Made by a program: the position numbers and the translations under genes | The notes under the pieces: generated by a model | Databases searched by the model: none | Told to the model about the DNA's origin: nothing | Seen by the model: the letters and a program-made list of their open reading frames with translations, nothing else | Assembly (NCBI RefSeq): GCF_019084075.1 | Contig: NZ_JAHREN010000001.1 | Location: 4,366,501 to 4,430,500 of the forward strand | Source of the DNA: Siccirubricoccus sp. G192 | GTDB lineage: Bacteria; Pseudomonadota; Alphaproteobacteria; Acetobacterales; Acetobacteraceae | Reading direction: 5' to 3' | DNA: 64,000 nt | Shown: one piece after another, positions 1 through 8,985 of the stretch | Position numbering within the stretch: position 1 is the first letter of the stretch | Layout: every line of letters begins with the position of its first letter

Positions 1-48
1 CGACCGCAGCCCGGCCGTGGGAACGACCGGAGGCCGCGCGTATAGCCG

Positions 49-711
49 ATGATCCCGAGCCCTTCAATGCACCGCGCGCAGATGCCGGCCCCGGAATGGA
101 GGATCGCCGAGGGGCTGACCCCCTACCCCGAGGCCCTGGCCGCGATGGAGGCCCGGGTCGCCGCCATCCGGGCCGGCACCGCCGGCGAACTGGTCTGGCT
201 TGTGGAGCACCCGCCGAGCTATACCGCCGGCACCTCCGCCACGCCCGAGGGGCTGGTCGATCCCCGCTTCCCGGTCTTCCAGGCCGGGCGCGGCGGGCAA
301 TGGACCTATCACGGTCCCGGCCAGCGCACCGCCTATGTCATGCTGGACCTGGCGCAGCGCGGCCGGGACGTGCGGGCCTATGTCCATGCCCTGGAGGAAT
401 GGATGATCCGCGCCCTCGGCCGCTTCAACGTGAAGGGAGAGCGGCGGGAGGGCCGCGTCGGCATCTGGGTGGCGGACCCGGCCCGCGGCACCGAGGACAA
501 GATCGGCGCCATCGGGGTGCGCGTCACCCGCTGGGTGAGCTGGCACGGGATCGCGCTGAACGTGGACCCCGATCTCGGCCATTTCGGCGGCATCATCCCC
601 TGCGGCATCAGCGGGCATGGCGTGACGAGCCTGCACCGACTCGGCATCCCGGCGACCATGGCGGAGGCGGATGCGGCGCTGCTGGCGGCCTGGACGGAGG
701 CGTTCGGGTAG
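49..711 (+). CDS. lipB: Octanoyl-[acyl-carrier-protein]:protein N-octanoyltransferase LipB
   Basis: LipB moves octanoate from acyl carrier protein to lipoyl-domain lysines, the first step of endogenous lipoate synthesis, in the cytoplasm. The 220-residue protein carries the family core: RGGQWTYHGPGQ (about 81-92), KIGAIGVRVTRW with the expected catalytic Lys151, HGIALNV (166-172), and IIPCGI with the acyl-accepting Cys185. Length is normal for the family. The first 48 bases hold no other feature. An in-frame ATG at 67 is an alternative start, and either leaves the catalytic domain whole. Conserved residues make the call firm. Confidence 0.95.
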   Translation: MIPSPSMHRAQMPAPEWRIAEGLTPYPEALAAMEARVAAIRAGTAGELVWLVEHPPSYTAGTSATPEGLVDPRFPVFQAGRGGQWTYHGPGQRTAYVMLDLAQRGRDVRAYVHALEEWMIRALGRFNVKGERREGRVGIWVADPARGTEDKIGAIGVRVTRWVSWHGIALNVDPDLGHFGGIIPCGISGHGVTSLHRLGIPATMAEADAALLAAWTEAFG

Positions 712-723
712 CGCCGCCCGCCG

Positions 724-1134
724 TCACGGCAGGCGATTGTTGCGCCAGGGCGCCGGCAGTTGCGCCTGCGGGCAGTAGTGGTAGCGCTGGCTGCTGCCGT
801 CGGCGACGAGGGTATAGGCCTCCGGCCCGGCGGGCAGGATGCGGCTCTGCCCCGTCATGCGCTCGCCACCGCGGATGTCCTGGCAGGTCTCGGTGATGTC
901 GTAGGCCTCGCCCTGGCGCCGCACCCGCGTGATGCGGCACTCGGCCTGGGAGACGTTGAAGCCGCGGCCGGTGAAGAGCAGCAGCTCCGCGTTGCTGGCC
1001 CGGGCGCAGGGGGTGCCCTCCGGCAGGTAGAAGCCCCGCCGCAGCGGCAGGGCATCCCCGCCCGTGCCTTGCGCGCCCGCCGCGCCGGCCATCCCGGCCA
1101 GCAGCAGCACGGCCAGGCCGATGATGGTCCGCAT
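724..1134 (-). CDS. Secreted protein of unknown function
   Basis: The 136-residue product starts with a clear signal peptide (MRTIIGLAVLLLAGMAGAAGAQG) ending in an AxA-like cleavage site, so it should be exported to the periplasm. The mature part has four cysteines (in TPCARAS, QAECRI, ETCQDIR and HYCPQ), which could form two disulfides. The chosen start has GGGAGGG about 8 bases upstream; a longer reading to 1203 adds an Arg-rich stretch before the signal and is less likely. It lies 13 bases after the Bug receptor gene on the same strand and may be cotranscribed. I do not recognise the family. Confidence 0.72.
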   Translation of the reverse strand: MRTIIGLAVLLLAGMAGAAGAQGTGGDALPLRRGFYLPEGTPCARASNAELLLFTGRGFNVSQAECRITRVRRQGEAYDITETCQDIRGGERMTGQSRILPAGPEAYTLVADGSSQRYHYCPQAQLPAPWRNNRLP

Positions 1135-1147
1135 CCCTGGTCCCTCC

Positions 1148-2141
1148 CTATTCCACCCGCGCCCCGCTGTCCCACGCCGCCTGCGCCCAGATCGGCGCGT
1201 CATGCCGCAGTTGCGCGGCGAATTCCTCCGGCCCGAGGCCGGTCGCCAGCAGCCCCATCACCGCCAGGCGCTCGCGCCCCTGTGGCGTCCGCACCACGCC
1301 GAGCACCGCATCGGCGAAGCGCCGGACGATGGCGGGCGGCGTCCCGGCGCGCATCGCCAGGCCGTTGAAGCCCAGGATTTCCAGCCCGCCGCCGAAGCCG
1401 CGTTCCTTGAAGGTCGGCACACCGGGCAATGACGCGATCCGCTGCGTGCCGGTCACGGCCAGCGCCCGCAGCCTGCCGTCCTGGATCAGCGGCACGCTCA
1501 CCGCCTCGTCATTGATGGAGAGGAAGGCGTGGCCGGCCACCACATCCTGCACCGCCGCGGCGGAGCCGCGATAGGGCACGTGCGACATCCGCACCCCCGC
1601 CGCCTTCTCCAGCATCGAGCCATAGAGGTGGGAGGCGGAGCCGATGCCGAAGGAGGCATAGGAGAGCTCGCCGGGCCGCTGCCTGGCGAGGGCCAGCAAT
1701 TCCTCCAGGGAATTGATGCCGCGATCCGGCCGCACCGTCAGCACCAGCGCCGCGGTGCCGAATTGCACCACGGGGGTCATGTCGCGGAAGGTTTCGTAGG
1801 GCGGGCCCGGATGGATCACCGGATTGATGAGGGTGGTCGAGGCATTGACGTAGAGCACGGAATAGCCGTCTGCCGGCGCCGCCAGCACGGCCTGGGTGCC
1901 GATGATGCCCTGCGCGCCGGCGCGGTTCTCGATGATGATCGGCTGCGGCAGCACCGGGCGCAATTGCTCGGCCAACCAGCGCGCGACCACATCGGTCTGC
2001 CCGCCGGGCGGATAGGGGGGCGACCAGACGGAGCGGCCGGTCCGGCCAGGCAGCGGCCGCATTCGGCGATTGCGCCGCGGCGGGCAGGGCGAGACCGGCA
2101 AGCAGACCAGGCAGGGCGCGGCGACGGAAATCCATGGGCAT
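1148..2141 (-). CDS. Bug/TctC-family tricarboxylate-type solute receptor (frameshifted)
   Basis: Bug proteins are periplasmic receptors of tripartite tricarboxylate transporters. The N-terminus (2141 downward) has a signal peptide ending PAAAQS and then WPDRPLRLV. The rest, in the next frame, has PYPPGGQTDVVARWLAEQL, IIIENRAGAQG, HVPYRGSAAA and PGVPTFKERG, all classic for the family. The two frames meet at a run of six G at 2015-2020; removing one base gives a continuous protein of about 330 residues, the usual Bug length. I take this as a probable sequence error. No TctA/TctB lies nearby, so it is an orphan receptor with unknown ligand. Confidence 0.85.
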
Positions 2142-2218
2142 CCTCCCCGGAGCCTCTCAGGGGCTCCCTGGGACGATGCTGCCGCAGCGGGAGTGGCTTG
2201 CCCAGCGAAAGCGCCGGG

Positions 2219-2440
2219 TCAGGCGTCCTCGCCATCGCTCGCGGCCGCCTCGGGCCGCACCGCGGCATCGCTGGCGATGCGCCAGCCGGATTCGCGGTAG
2301 CGGGCCAGCGTCAGTTCGTGCCGGTCGTTGCCGTGCTCCTCCAGCACCTGGCCGGAGGGGTCGAGCACCAGGGTGCCACGGTCATCGGTGCGGACCGTGA
2401 TCCGGTCCGTACCCGTCTTCTGCAAACACGTCTCCCGCAT
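2219..2440 (-). CDS. Small conserved-looking protein, unknown function
   Basis: This encodes 73 residues, soluble and acidic at the C-terminus, with no signal peptide or membrane segment. Support for a real gene: an AGGAGG ribosome site 5 bases before the ATG, a fit between two same-strand genes, and a composition like a small beta-rich protein (DRITVRTDDRGTLVLDPSG then a helical tail). The middle suggests strands interrupted by turns, but I cannot name a family. It follows the helicase gene by about 90 bases on the same strand and may share its transcript. Confidence 0.55.
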   Translation of the reverse strand: MRETCLQKTGTDRITVRTDDRGTLVLDPSGQVLEEHGNDRHELTLARYRESGWRIASDAAVRPEAAASDGEDA

Positions 2441-2530
2441 GCGAGCCTCCTGCCTGGCAGGGGGCGCAACGCGGCATGGCGCCGGAGGTCGCCAGGGGCC
2501 GCCCGGATCAGGCTGGCCCCAGGCGCTTTC

Positions 2531-3976
2531 TCAGCGCGCCGCCTGGCGGGCGCTGCCGCCGCGGATCGGCTCCGCCGCGCCATCGCGGAAATCGCCTTCC
2601 CGCCAGGAACGGTCCCGGCGCGGCGCCTCGGCGGCGGCCGGCATGGCGCGGCGGCGCGTGCCGTCCCCGCCCTCGCCGGCCCGCTGCGGCGCCTGGCCAC
2701 GCGGCTGCTGCGACCGGCCAGGCTGGCCCTGGCGCGGCTGGCCATGCCCGCCGCCCGGGCCGCCACGACCCCGCCCGTTCCCCTGCTTCGCCGGACGCAC
2801 GCCGCGGAGCTGCGCCGGCCGGACCAGCGGCGCGGATTTGTCGTTGCGGAGATCCTCGGCCGGGATCGACTGGCGAATCAGCTTCTCCACCGCCCAGAGC
2901 TTCTCGATCTCCTCCGGTGCGCAGAGCGCCACGGCCTCGCCGGAAGCGCCGGCGCGGGCGGTGCGGCCGATGCGGTGGACATAGGATTCCGGCACATCGG
3001 GCAGGTCGTACTGCACCACATGCGTCACCCCATCCACGTCGATGCCGCGGGCGGCGATGTCGGTGGCGACCAGGATCGGCGCCTCGCCGGTGCGGAATTC
3101 CAGCAGGGCCCGCTCGCGCTGGCCCTGGCTCTTGTTGCCATGGATGGCGTTGGCGGCGAGCCCGTCCTGGTCGAGCTGCTTCACGATGCGGTCGGCACCG
3201 TGCTTGGTGCGGGAGAAGATCAGCGCCCGGCCGACCCCCTCGGCGCGCAGCATGGTGGCGAGCAGGCCGCGCTTGCGCCCGGCCTCCACATGCACGACGC
3301 GCTGCGCCACGCGCTCCGCCGTGGTGGCGACGGGCGCCACCTCGACCCGCGCCGGGTCCTGCAGCAGGTCGCCGGCCAGGCGGCCGATCTCGTTCGGCAT
3401 GGTGGCGCTGAAGAACAGCGTCTGGCGCTGTCGCGGCAGGGCCGGGATCAGCTTGCGGATGGCCGGCAGGAAGCCTGCATCCAGCATCTGGTCCGCCTCA
3501 TCCAGCACCAGCACCTCGACCCGGTCGAGCCGGGCGGTGCCGGAGGCGAGATGGTCGAGCAGCCGGCCCGGCGTCGCCACCACGATATCGACGCCCATCG
3601 AGAGGGCGCGGCGCTGCGGCCCATGCGGCACGCCGCCGAAGACGGTGGCGACCGAAAGGCCGAGATGCTTGCCATAGGTGCGGAAGCTGTCGGCGATCTG
3701 CGAGGACAGCTCGCGGGTCGGGCTCAGCACCAGGGCGCGGCAGCCGCCGCGCGGCGGGCGGCCGCCCTTCTCGTTCAGCCGGTGCAGGATCGGCAGGGCG
3801 AAGGCGGCGGTCTTGCCGGTGCCGGTCTGGGCGATGCCCAGCAGGTCGCGCCCGCCGAGCACGGTGGGGATGGCCTGGGCCTGGATCGGGGTGGGGGTGG
3901 AGTAGCCGGCCTCCTCCAGCGCGCGCATCAGGGGCGCGGCGAGGCCGAGTTCGGAGAAAGATGTCACTTGGAACAA
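2531..3976 (-). CDS. rhlE: DEAD-box ATP-dependent RNA helicase, RhlE type
   Basis: This cytoplasmic RNA helicase unwinds short duplexes in ribosome assembly and mRNA turnover. Of its 481 residues, the Q motif (PTPIQ, 28-32), AQTGTGKT (49-56), PTREL, DEAD (159-162), SAT (190-192), the ARGIDV motif and HRIGRTARAG (334-343) are all intact. The tail from about 395 is Gly/Arg/Gln-rich and disordered, as in RhlE proteins that use it to bind RNA. The start at 3976 gives MFQVTSFSELGL, the normal N-terminus of the family. The subgroup name rests on the tail and motif style; RhlB or DeaD-like naming is possible. Confidence 0.92.
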   Translation of the reverse strand: MFQVTSFSELGLAAPLMRALEEAGYSTPTPIQAQAIPTVLGGRDLLGIAQTGTGKTAAFALPILHRLNEKGGRPPRGGCRALVLSPTRELSSQIADSFRTYGKHLGLSVATVFGGVPHGPQRRALSMGVDIVVATPGRLLDHLASGTARLDRVEVLVLDEADQMLDAGFLPAIRKLIPALPRQRQTLFFSATMPNEIGRLAGDLLQDPARVEVAPVATTAERVAQRVVHVEAGRKRGLLATMLRAEGVGRALIFSRTKHGADRIVKQLDQDGLAANAIHGNKSQGQRERALLEFRTGEAPILVATDIAARGIDVDGVTHVVQYDLPDVPESYVHRIGRTARAGASGEAVALCAPEEIEKLWAVEKLIRQSIPAEDLRNDKSAPLVRPAQLRGVRPAKQGNGRGRGGPGGGHGQPRQGQPGRSQQPRGQAPQRAGEGGDGTRRRAMPAAAEAPRRDRSWREGDFRDGAAEPIRGGSARQAAR

Positions 3977-4262
3977 TAATCCCAGTCGCGCGGCAGCAGG
4001 CGCCGGTTGCGCGAAACGCCGCGGGTTTCAGATGGAGACCCCGCGTGGCTGGGCCATTCCGGAAGGAAGCGTCGCGTGGCCCGGCAGTTCGGCTCGCCCC
4101 GGGCTGGCCACGAGGGCCGGATCATCCGGGGGGCCGCTCACGCGGCCGGGGCACCGCCGGCACGCAAGGCAACCGGCCCCGACAAGATGCGCCTTCGCAT
4201 CTGCGAAAGCAAGCCCCGGTTGCGCAACGGCCGCGGAATCCTGCCGATGGATGCGCCCCGGA
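3977..4262. other. Intergenic region between helicase and RTX gene
   Basis: There is no convincing gene here. It must contain the helicase promoter and the end of the RTX transcript. The one clear structure is a hairpin with 7-base arms, AGATGCG (4185-4191) and CGCATCT (4196-4202), loop of 4. It has no long T run on either strand, so it is at best a weak terminator for the RTX gene. Confidence 0.4.
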
Positions 4263-5093
4263 TCAGACGATCTTCACCCAGTCCGAGAGCTTGTGCAGGA
4301 AGTCGTTCTTGTCCATGCCCTCGATGCGGATCGTGTCCTCGCCGATGGTGATCAGCGTGTATTTTGCGCCGTTCATCCCGATGCCACCGGTGACATGGCT
4401 GGCGAGGTCGGCGGGCTTGCAGATGCCCGATCCGTTCACGTCATGCGCCAGCCAGAGCTGATCGCCCTTGCTCAGATCGGTGATGATGTCATGGCCGAAG
4501 TTGCTGTCGAACAGGAAGGCGTCGTTGCCGTTGCCACCCATCAACTGGTCGTCGCCGCCGCCGCCGATCAGCGTGTCATTGCCATTGCCGCCCCAGAGGA
4601 GGTCGGCGCCTCCGCCGCCGCTCAGCAGGTCGTTGCCGTTGCCACCCATCAGGAGGTCCTGGCCGCCACCGCCGTACAGCAGGTCGTTACCCTCACCGCC
4701 ATCGAGGAGGTCAGCGCCATCGCCGCCATCGAGCGTGTCGTTTCCGTTCCCTCCCAGCAGCAGGTCATTGCCGCCGCCGGCCGCGATGTGATCGTTGCCA
4801 TTGCCGCCGGAGATCGCGTTGTCGCCGGAACCGGCATCGATCCAGTCATTGCCGGAACCGGCATCGATCCGGTCATCGCCGCCACCGCTGCGGATCACGT
4901 CATCGCCGCTGCCCATGGCGATCCGGACATCATTCGGATTCCCCGCAGCATCGACGATGCCAGAGCCGGAACTATGCGCCCTGTCGAGGAAGATACCCGC
5001 AGATTCAATATGATAGTAGGCATCGGCATGGGAGGGGACGGCATCCAGGCCCATCACCTCGCTGCCGCCGATCAGGGACGCGAAATCACCCAT
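4263..5093 (-). CDS. RTX calcium-binding repeat protein
   Basis: The 276-residue product has about 14 tandem glycine/aspartate nonapeptides (GGxGxDxLx type) from about 59 to 196, which fold into a calcium-loaded parallel beta roll in known RTX proteins. It ends with NDAFLFDSNFG...ITDLSKGDQLWL, the usual cap before the uncleaved C-terminal type I secretion signal. The first 58 residues have no signal peptide and match no enzyme I know, so it may be a structural or adhesive surface protein. I chose ATG 5093 over GTG 5102 because GAGGTG sits 6 bases ahead. No type I exporter genes occur in the window. Confidence 0.88.
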   Translation of the reverse strand: MGDFASLIGGSEVMGLDAVPSHADAYYHIESAGIFLDRAHSSGSGIVDAAGNPNDVRIAMGSGDDVIRSGGGDDRIDAGSGNDWIDAGSGDNAISGGNGNDHIAAGGGNDLLLGGNGNDTLDGGDGADLLDGGEGNDLLYGGGGQDLLMGGNGNDLLSGGGGADLLWGGNGNDTLIGGGGDDQLMGGNGNDAFLFDSNFGHDIITDLSKGDQLWLAHDVNGSGICKPADLASHVTGGIGMNGAKYTLITIGEDTIRIEGMDKNDFLHKLSDWVKIV

Positions 5094-5330
5094 GGCCCGC
5101 ACCTCGAAAAAGGATCAGGTGCCGGAGCACCTTTCTGATGCCCATTCCTCAACCATAAGTTGTCGTAACGCTACTCTCGCGTGCATACAGAGACAATTTA
5201 TTACATTGGTGGCAAGAGAACCTTAAGTATTACAACCAAAAGTGGCGTCGGACGACCTATCCACATCCCAGGGGCTTGTCTCCTGCCGGCCGGTTCACGT
5301 CCTCCGCTGCGCCTCCGGACGACCGGGCGC
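5094..5330 (-). promoter_or_regulatory. AT-rich leader/promoter region of the RTX gene
   Basis: This stretch is strikingly AT-rich for the window, mainly 5150-5245. Reading toward the RTX gene, TTAAGG (5226-5221) and TAATAA (5203-5198) are 17 bases apart and could be -35 and -10 boxes. That would give a leader of about 100 bases, with a small GGTGC/GCACC hairpin at 5119-5132 just before the ribosome site. The box match is weak and the assignment is tentative. No open reading frame here looks coding. Confidence 0.35.
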
Positions 5331-5606
5331 TCAGACCGAAGGCCATCGCCGGAAGCCCGGCTCCTCCGGCACCTCAGCGAAGCTCTCCTCGATCCGCTCG
5401 ACCCGCGCCAGCGCCGGGCCGCGGCGGCAGGCCGAGAGCAGCGCCTGCACCAGCGGCTCCGGGCCGGCGACCACCGCCTCCACCCGACCGTCGCCGCGGT
5501 TGCGCACCCAGCCGGAGAGGCCGAGCCGCATTGCCTCGCGCAGCAGCCAGTCGCGGTAGCCGACGCCCTGGACCCGCCCCTCGATCAGCAGATGCCGTGC
5601 ATTCAC
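5331..5606 (-). CDS. acyP: Acylphosphatase
   Basis: This small cytoplasmic enzyme hydrolyses carboxyl-phosphate bonds such as acetyl phosphate. The 91 residues cover the whole family fold: GRVQGVGYRDW holds the phosphate-binding loop with catalytic Arg18, and GWVRNRGDG holds the catalytic Asn36. The start is GTG at 5606, preceded by GGAGAG at normal spacing. An ATG at 5624 would add six residues and is possible. It lies 46 bases after the ATP12 chaperone gene on the same strand, a plausible operon. Confidence 0.92.
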   Translation of the reverse strand: MNARHLLIEGRVQGVGYRDWLLREAMRLGLSGWVRNRGDGRVEAVVAGPEPLVQALLSACRRGPALARVERIEESFAEVPEEPGFRRWPSV

Positions 5607-5652
5607 GCGCGCTCTCCGCAGCATCGTCCCGGCCCGCCGCCCGCGGGCCCTG

Positions 5653-6357
5653 TCAGTCGCGCGAGAGTGCCACCAGCCGGGCGGCCAGCGCCACCTCCCG
5701 TGCGATCCGCTCGCGCCGCGCTGCGGCCTCCGCATCGGTGCCCCAGAAGGCTTCCTGGTAGGTTTCATCCAGCACCGCCAGCCGGTGCGCCTCCTCCGCC
5801 TCCAGCCGCCCCTGCACCACCGCCAGCCCCAGCACCAAGCTGCCCAGGCTCGGCACCAGCACACCAAGCGCCGTGAGTTCGGTCGCCGTGCAACCCGCCG
5901 CCACGCGGCGGAGCGCCGCCAGCGCCATTGGCTCCTGCGCCACTGGCATCAGCCCGGTGGTGACGCGCAGCGGCGCGTCGTGCTGCAGCGCCGCCCAGTC
6001 GAGCAGCGGTTGCCAGGAGGCCGCCTCCAGCGCCGCCAGCCGCGGGTCCTCGGACCGGTAGCAGAGCAGGTCGGTCTCGGCATATTTCGCCAGCCCCTCC
6101 ACCTGCGGCGCCGGGTCCGGCGCGATCCGCTCCTGTGCGGTGCCGGCGAGTCGGGTCAGCGGCAGGTCGGCGGCGGTGAACTCCCCATCCCTGGCGCCAC
6201 CGGCTGCCTGCCATTCCTCGGCGATGGCCCGGGCCAGCGACGCCGCCGCCACCACCAGCGGCGTGCCGCCCGGCAGCCGCACCGGGCGGCCATCCAGCGC
6301 CACGCCGAAGCCATCCGGCTGTTCGGTGACCTCGGCCCTGTCCCAGAAGCGCTTCAT
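5653..6357 (-). CDS. ATP12-family chaperone for F1-ATPase assembly
   Basis: ATP12 proteins bind the F1 alpha subunit during ATP synthase assembly and are typical of alphaproteobacteria and mitochondria. The 234-residue protein begins MKRFWDRAEVTEQPDGFGV, followed by LDGRPVRLPGGTPL, and contains the conserved EGLAKYAETDLLCYRSEDP and the C-terminal DETYQEAFWG signature. The start at 6357 has GGGAGG about 6 bases upstream; a reading from 6387 would add ten residues without support. Its stop codon side leads directly to the acylphosphatase gene, and the AsmA-like gene ends 4 bases before its start. Confidence 0.92.
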   Translation of the reverse strand: MKRFWDRAEVTEQPDGFGVALDGRPVRLPGGTPLVVAAASLARAIAEEWQAAGGARDGEFTAADLPLTRLAGTAQERIAPDPAPQVEGLAKYAETDLLCYRSEDPRLAALEAASWQPLLDWAALQHDAPLRVTTGLMPVAQEPMALAALRRVAAGCTATELTALGVLVPSLGSLVLGLAVVQGRLEAEEAHRLAVLDETYQEAFWGTDAEAAARRERIAREVALAARLVALSRD

Positions 6358-6361
6358 CCCC

Positions 6362-8804
6362 CTACCTCCCGCGGCCGAAGAGGCCACGCAACAATTCCTG
6401 CGCCGGCGCCTGGAATTCGCGCGGCACGCTCCGCTCCAGCACCTCGCCCGCCACCGCCCCCGCCGCCGAACCCTCCGCCCGGCTCCAGTCGAGCCGCGGT
6501 GCGCCGAGGGTGCCGGTCAGCGGCACTGGGGCACGGATGCGCAGGCCCTGCGGCACCCCGGGGATCGGCAGCCGGAGATCGGTATCGAGGCGGATCGCCA
6601 GGCTCTCGTCGCGCAGGCTGATCGTGCCCTCCCCCGTCACCCGCCCCAGGTTGGTGGCGATGTCCAGAACCTGGGTCCGGGCGATGCCGGCTTCCACCGC
6701 GAATTGCGCCCGCGCGCCGCTGATGGTCAGGTTGTCCACCGGCAGGGGCACGCCCTGGGCAAGCTGCGCCGGCAGCAGCCCCGGCGGCAGCCGCACCTCC
6801 GCCAGGCCGAGATGCAGGAAGCCATGCGACCCCGCCGCCACCGCGCGCAGCCCGCGCCCCTGGCCGCGCAGGTCGGCATTGAGGTCGAGCCGGCCGCTCG
6901 GCCGCCGCGCCACGCCGAAGGCGCCGAGCAGCGCGTCGAGGTCGAGGCCGCTGCCCTGCGCCGCCACCTGCACGGTCGGCGGATCGGTGGTGACATCCGC
7001 CGCCCCGCGCAGGGTCACGCGCCCGCCCGGCAGGGTGGCGGCCAGGGGATCGAGCCGCGCCCTGCCGTCCTGGATGGCCAGCGCCATCTCCACCTGCCGC
7101 CAGGTCACGCCGCGCAGCACCATCTCGGCCACCGTCCAGCGCAGGTCACTGTCGGTGACCCGCAGGGCCTCCAGCGGCAGGGGGAGATCCGGGATCACGC
7201 GATGGTCGGCCGCCGGCGCGGCCAGGGGAGCCGGTGCGGGTGCCGGTGCGGGCGCGGGCACGGCGGGCCGGGCGGATGCCAGGGCCAGCAGCGCATCGAG
7301 GTCCAGCCGTTGCGACTGGAGCTGCCCCGCCACCCCCTGCCGCTGCCCGATCACATAGGTCAGATCCCCCCGCCAGGTCGCCGGCGCTCGATGCGGCACG
7401 GAGGCCGCGCAGGAAGGCGCCGCCCTGGAAGCCGGGCCCGCGTTCGGCAAGCCGGGTATCCAGCGCCACATCCCGGAGCGGCGGCAGCGCCGCCCCGCCC
7501 GCCAGCGGCGCCAACGCGGCCAGGTCCGGCACCCGCAGCGCAAGGGCGAGGTCGATGCCGCTCAGCCCCCGCGGATCGGCGATGCCGCCCCGCAGGCTGG
7601 CGGTGGCCTCGCCCGCGCCGGCCGTGAGGTCGAGCGGAAAGTTCTGGCCGGCGGCCGCGCCCGGCAGCAGCAGCGCCGGCGCGCCAAGCGTGCCGGCAAG
7701 CCGGAGCGGCAGCGCCCCGGCCTGCGCCGCCGCCTCCAGCGCCAGGGGCTGGTCCTGGCGTGGCAGGGTGACGAGCAGCCTTTGCAGCCGCAGCCCCGGC
7801 AGCAGCGCGTTGAGGTCGCTCTCGCCGGCCGTGAGCCGGAGATCGGCGACCTCCGGCCAGGCGCCACCCGCTTCCGCGAGCCGTGCCGAGAGCGCCAGGT
7901 CGCGCAGCGGCGGCAGCGGCGCATCCGGCAGCAGCGGCGCCAGCCGCGCCAGGTCCGGCACCGCCGCCGTCACCGCCACCTGCCAGCCCTTCGCCTCGCG
8001 CGGCCGGGCGATGCCGCCTTCCACCGTGAGCCGCGCGCCTTCCGCGGCCAGCGCCAGGCGCAGCGGCCAGGGGGCAGCGTCAGGCTCGGGCGCCGCCAGC
8101 CTGGCCAGCGAGCCGGTCTCGCCTTGCAGGGTGAAGGGCACCCCGTCCAGCGCCAGGGCACCGTCCAGCCGCAGCGGGCCGCCGCTGCCCGATTCCTCCG
8201 TCTCCAGCCGCGAAATGGTCAGCGCCCGGGTGCGGCCGGTCTGGCCGTCCCGATAGGCGATGCGGCCCTCGGTGATGCTCAGCCGTTCCACCGCCACCGC
8301 CAGCGGCCGGGCCGCCTCCTCCGGGGTGGTGGCCGGCGCCGCACCATCCGCCGGGGCTGCCGGCGCCGCGGCCGGGGCCGGGGTGAAGGCCCAATTGGGC
8401 CGGCCCTCGGCATCCGTCTCTAGCAGGATATCCGGCGCCACGAGCACCAGCCGCCGCACCTCCACCCGGCGGGAGAGCAAAGGCAGCAGCGCCATCTGCA
8501 CCTCCACCCGCCGCGCCGTGGCCATCTCCGGGCGCGAGCCGCCCGGCATATTGGCCAGCGCCACATCCTGCAGCGTCACGGTCGGCACCAGCGAGAGCTT
8601 CAGCCCGACCGGCCCGGCCAGGGTGAGCCGGCGCCCGGTCGCCTGTTCCACCGCGGCCGCGATGCGGGGCTTCTGCGCCTCCGGGTCGAAGCTCGCATAG
8701 AGCACCGCCAGCGCCGCCACCGGCAGCAGCAGCAGCACCGCCAGCCCGATCAGCAGCCAGCGCAGCCAGCGGCGGCGGGGCGGTTGGGGTGGTGGCTTGG
8801 ACAT
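6362..8804 (-). CDS. AsmA-family inner-membrane protein (frameshifted)
   Basis: AsmA-like proteins are single-pass inner-membrane proteins with a long periplasmic repeated beta fold, linked to outer-membrane assembly and lipid transport. The N-terminus has a proline/arginine cytoplasmic stretch, one membrane segment (about 14-34), then ASFDPEAQKPRIAAAVEQAT, the AsmA_N hallmark. The C-terminal half has LDLNADLRGQG and the usual terminal domain. The two halves lie in different frames that join at six C (7366-7371); dropping one base gives DLAGDLTYVIGQRQG without a break and about 813 residues. Probably a sequence error, not a pseudogene. Confidence 0.85.
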
Positions 8805-8985
8805 GCGCGTCTCCGGACGGTTGCGGCTTGGCCGGGACCGCGATCGGCCCGGCTGCCGTCAGGCTGCGGTGCGGCCACCTCCCGGCGACCAATTCTGCCG
8901 CCCGCACCGGGACCGCCCTGCGGCAGCGGTACGGGCGCCAATGGCCGGCATCGCCTGGGGGGCGTTCCGGCGGGACGATACCGGC

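Noticed and set aside
1529..3979. A very long + strand frame (816 codons) over the helicase and Bug genes
   Set aside because: It is antisense to two well-conserved genes and shows only the Arg/Gly/His/Ala bias of high-GC shadow frames.
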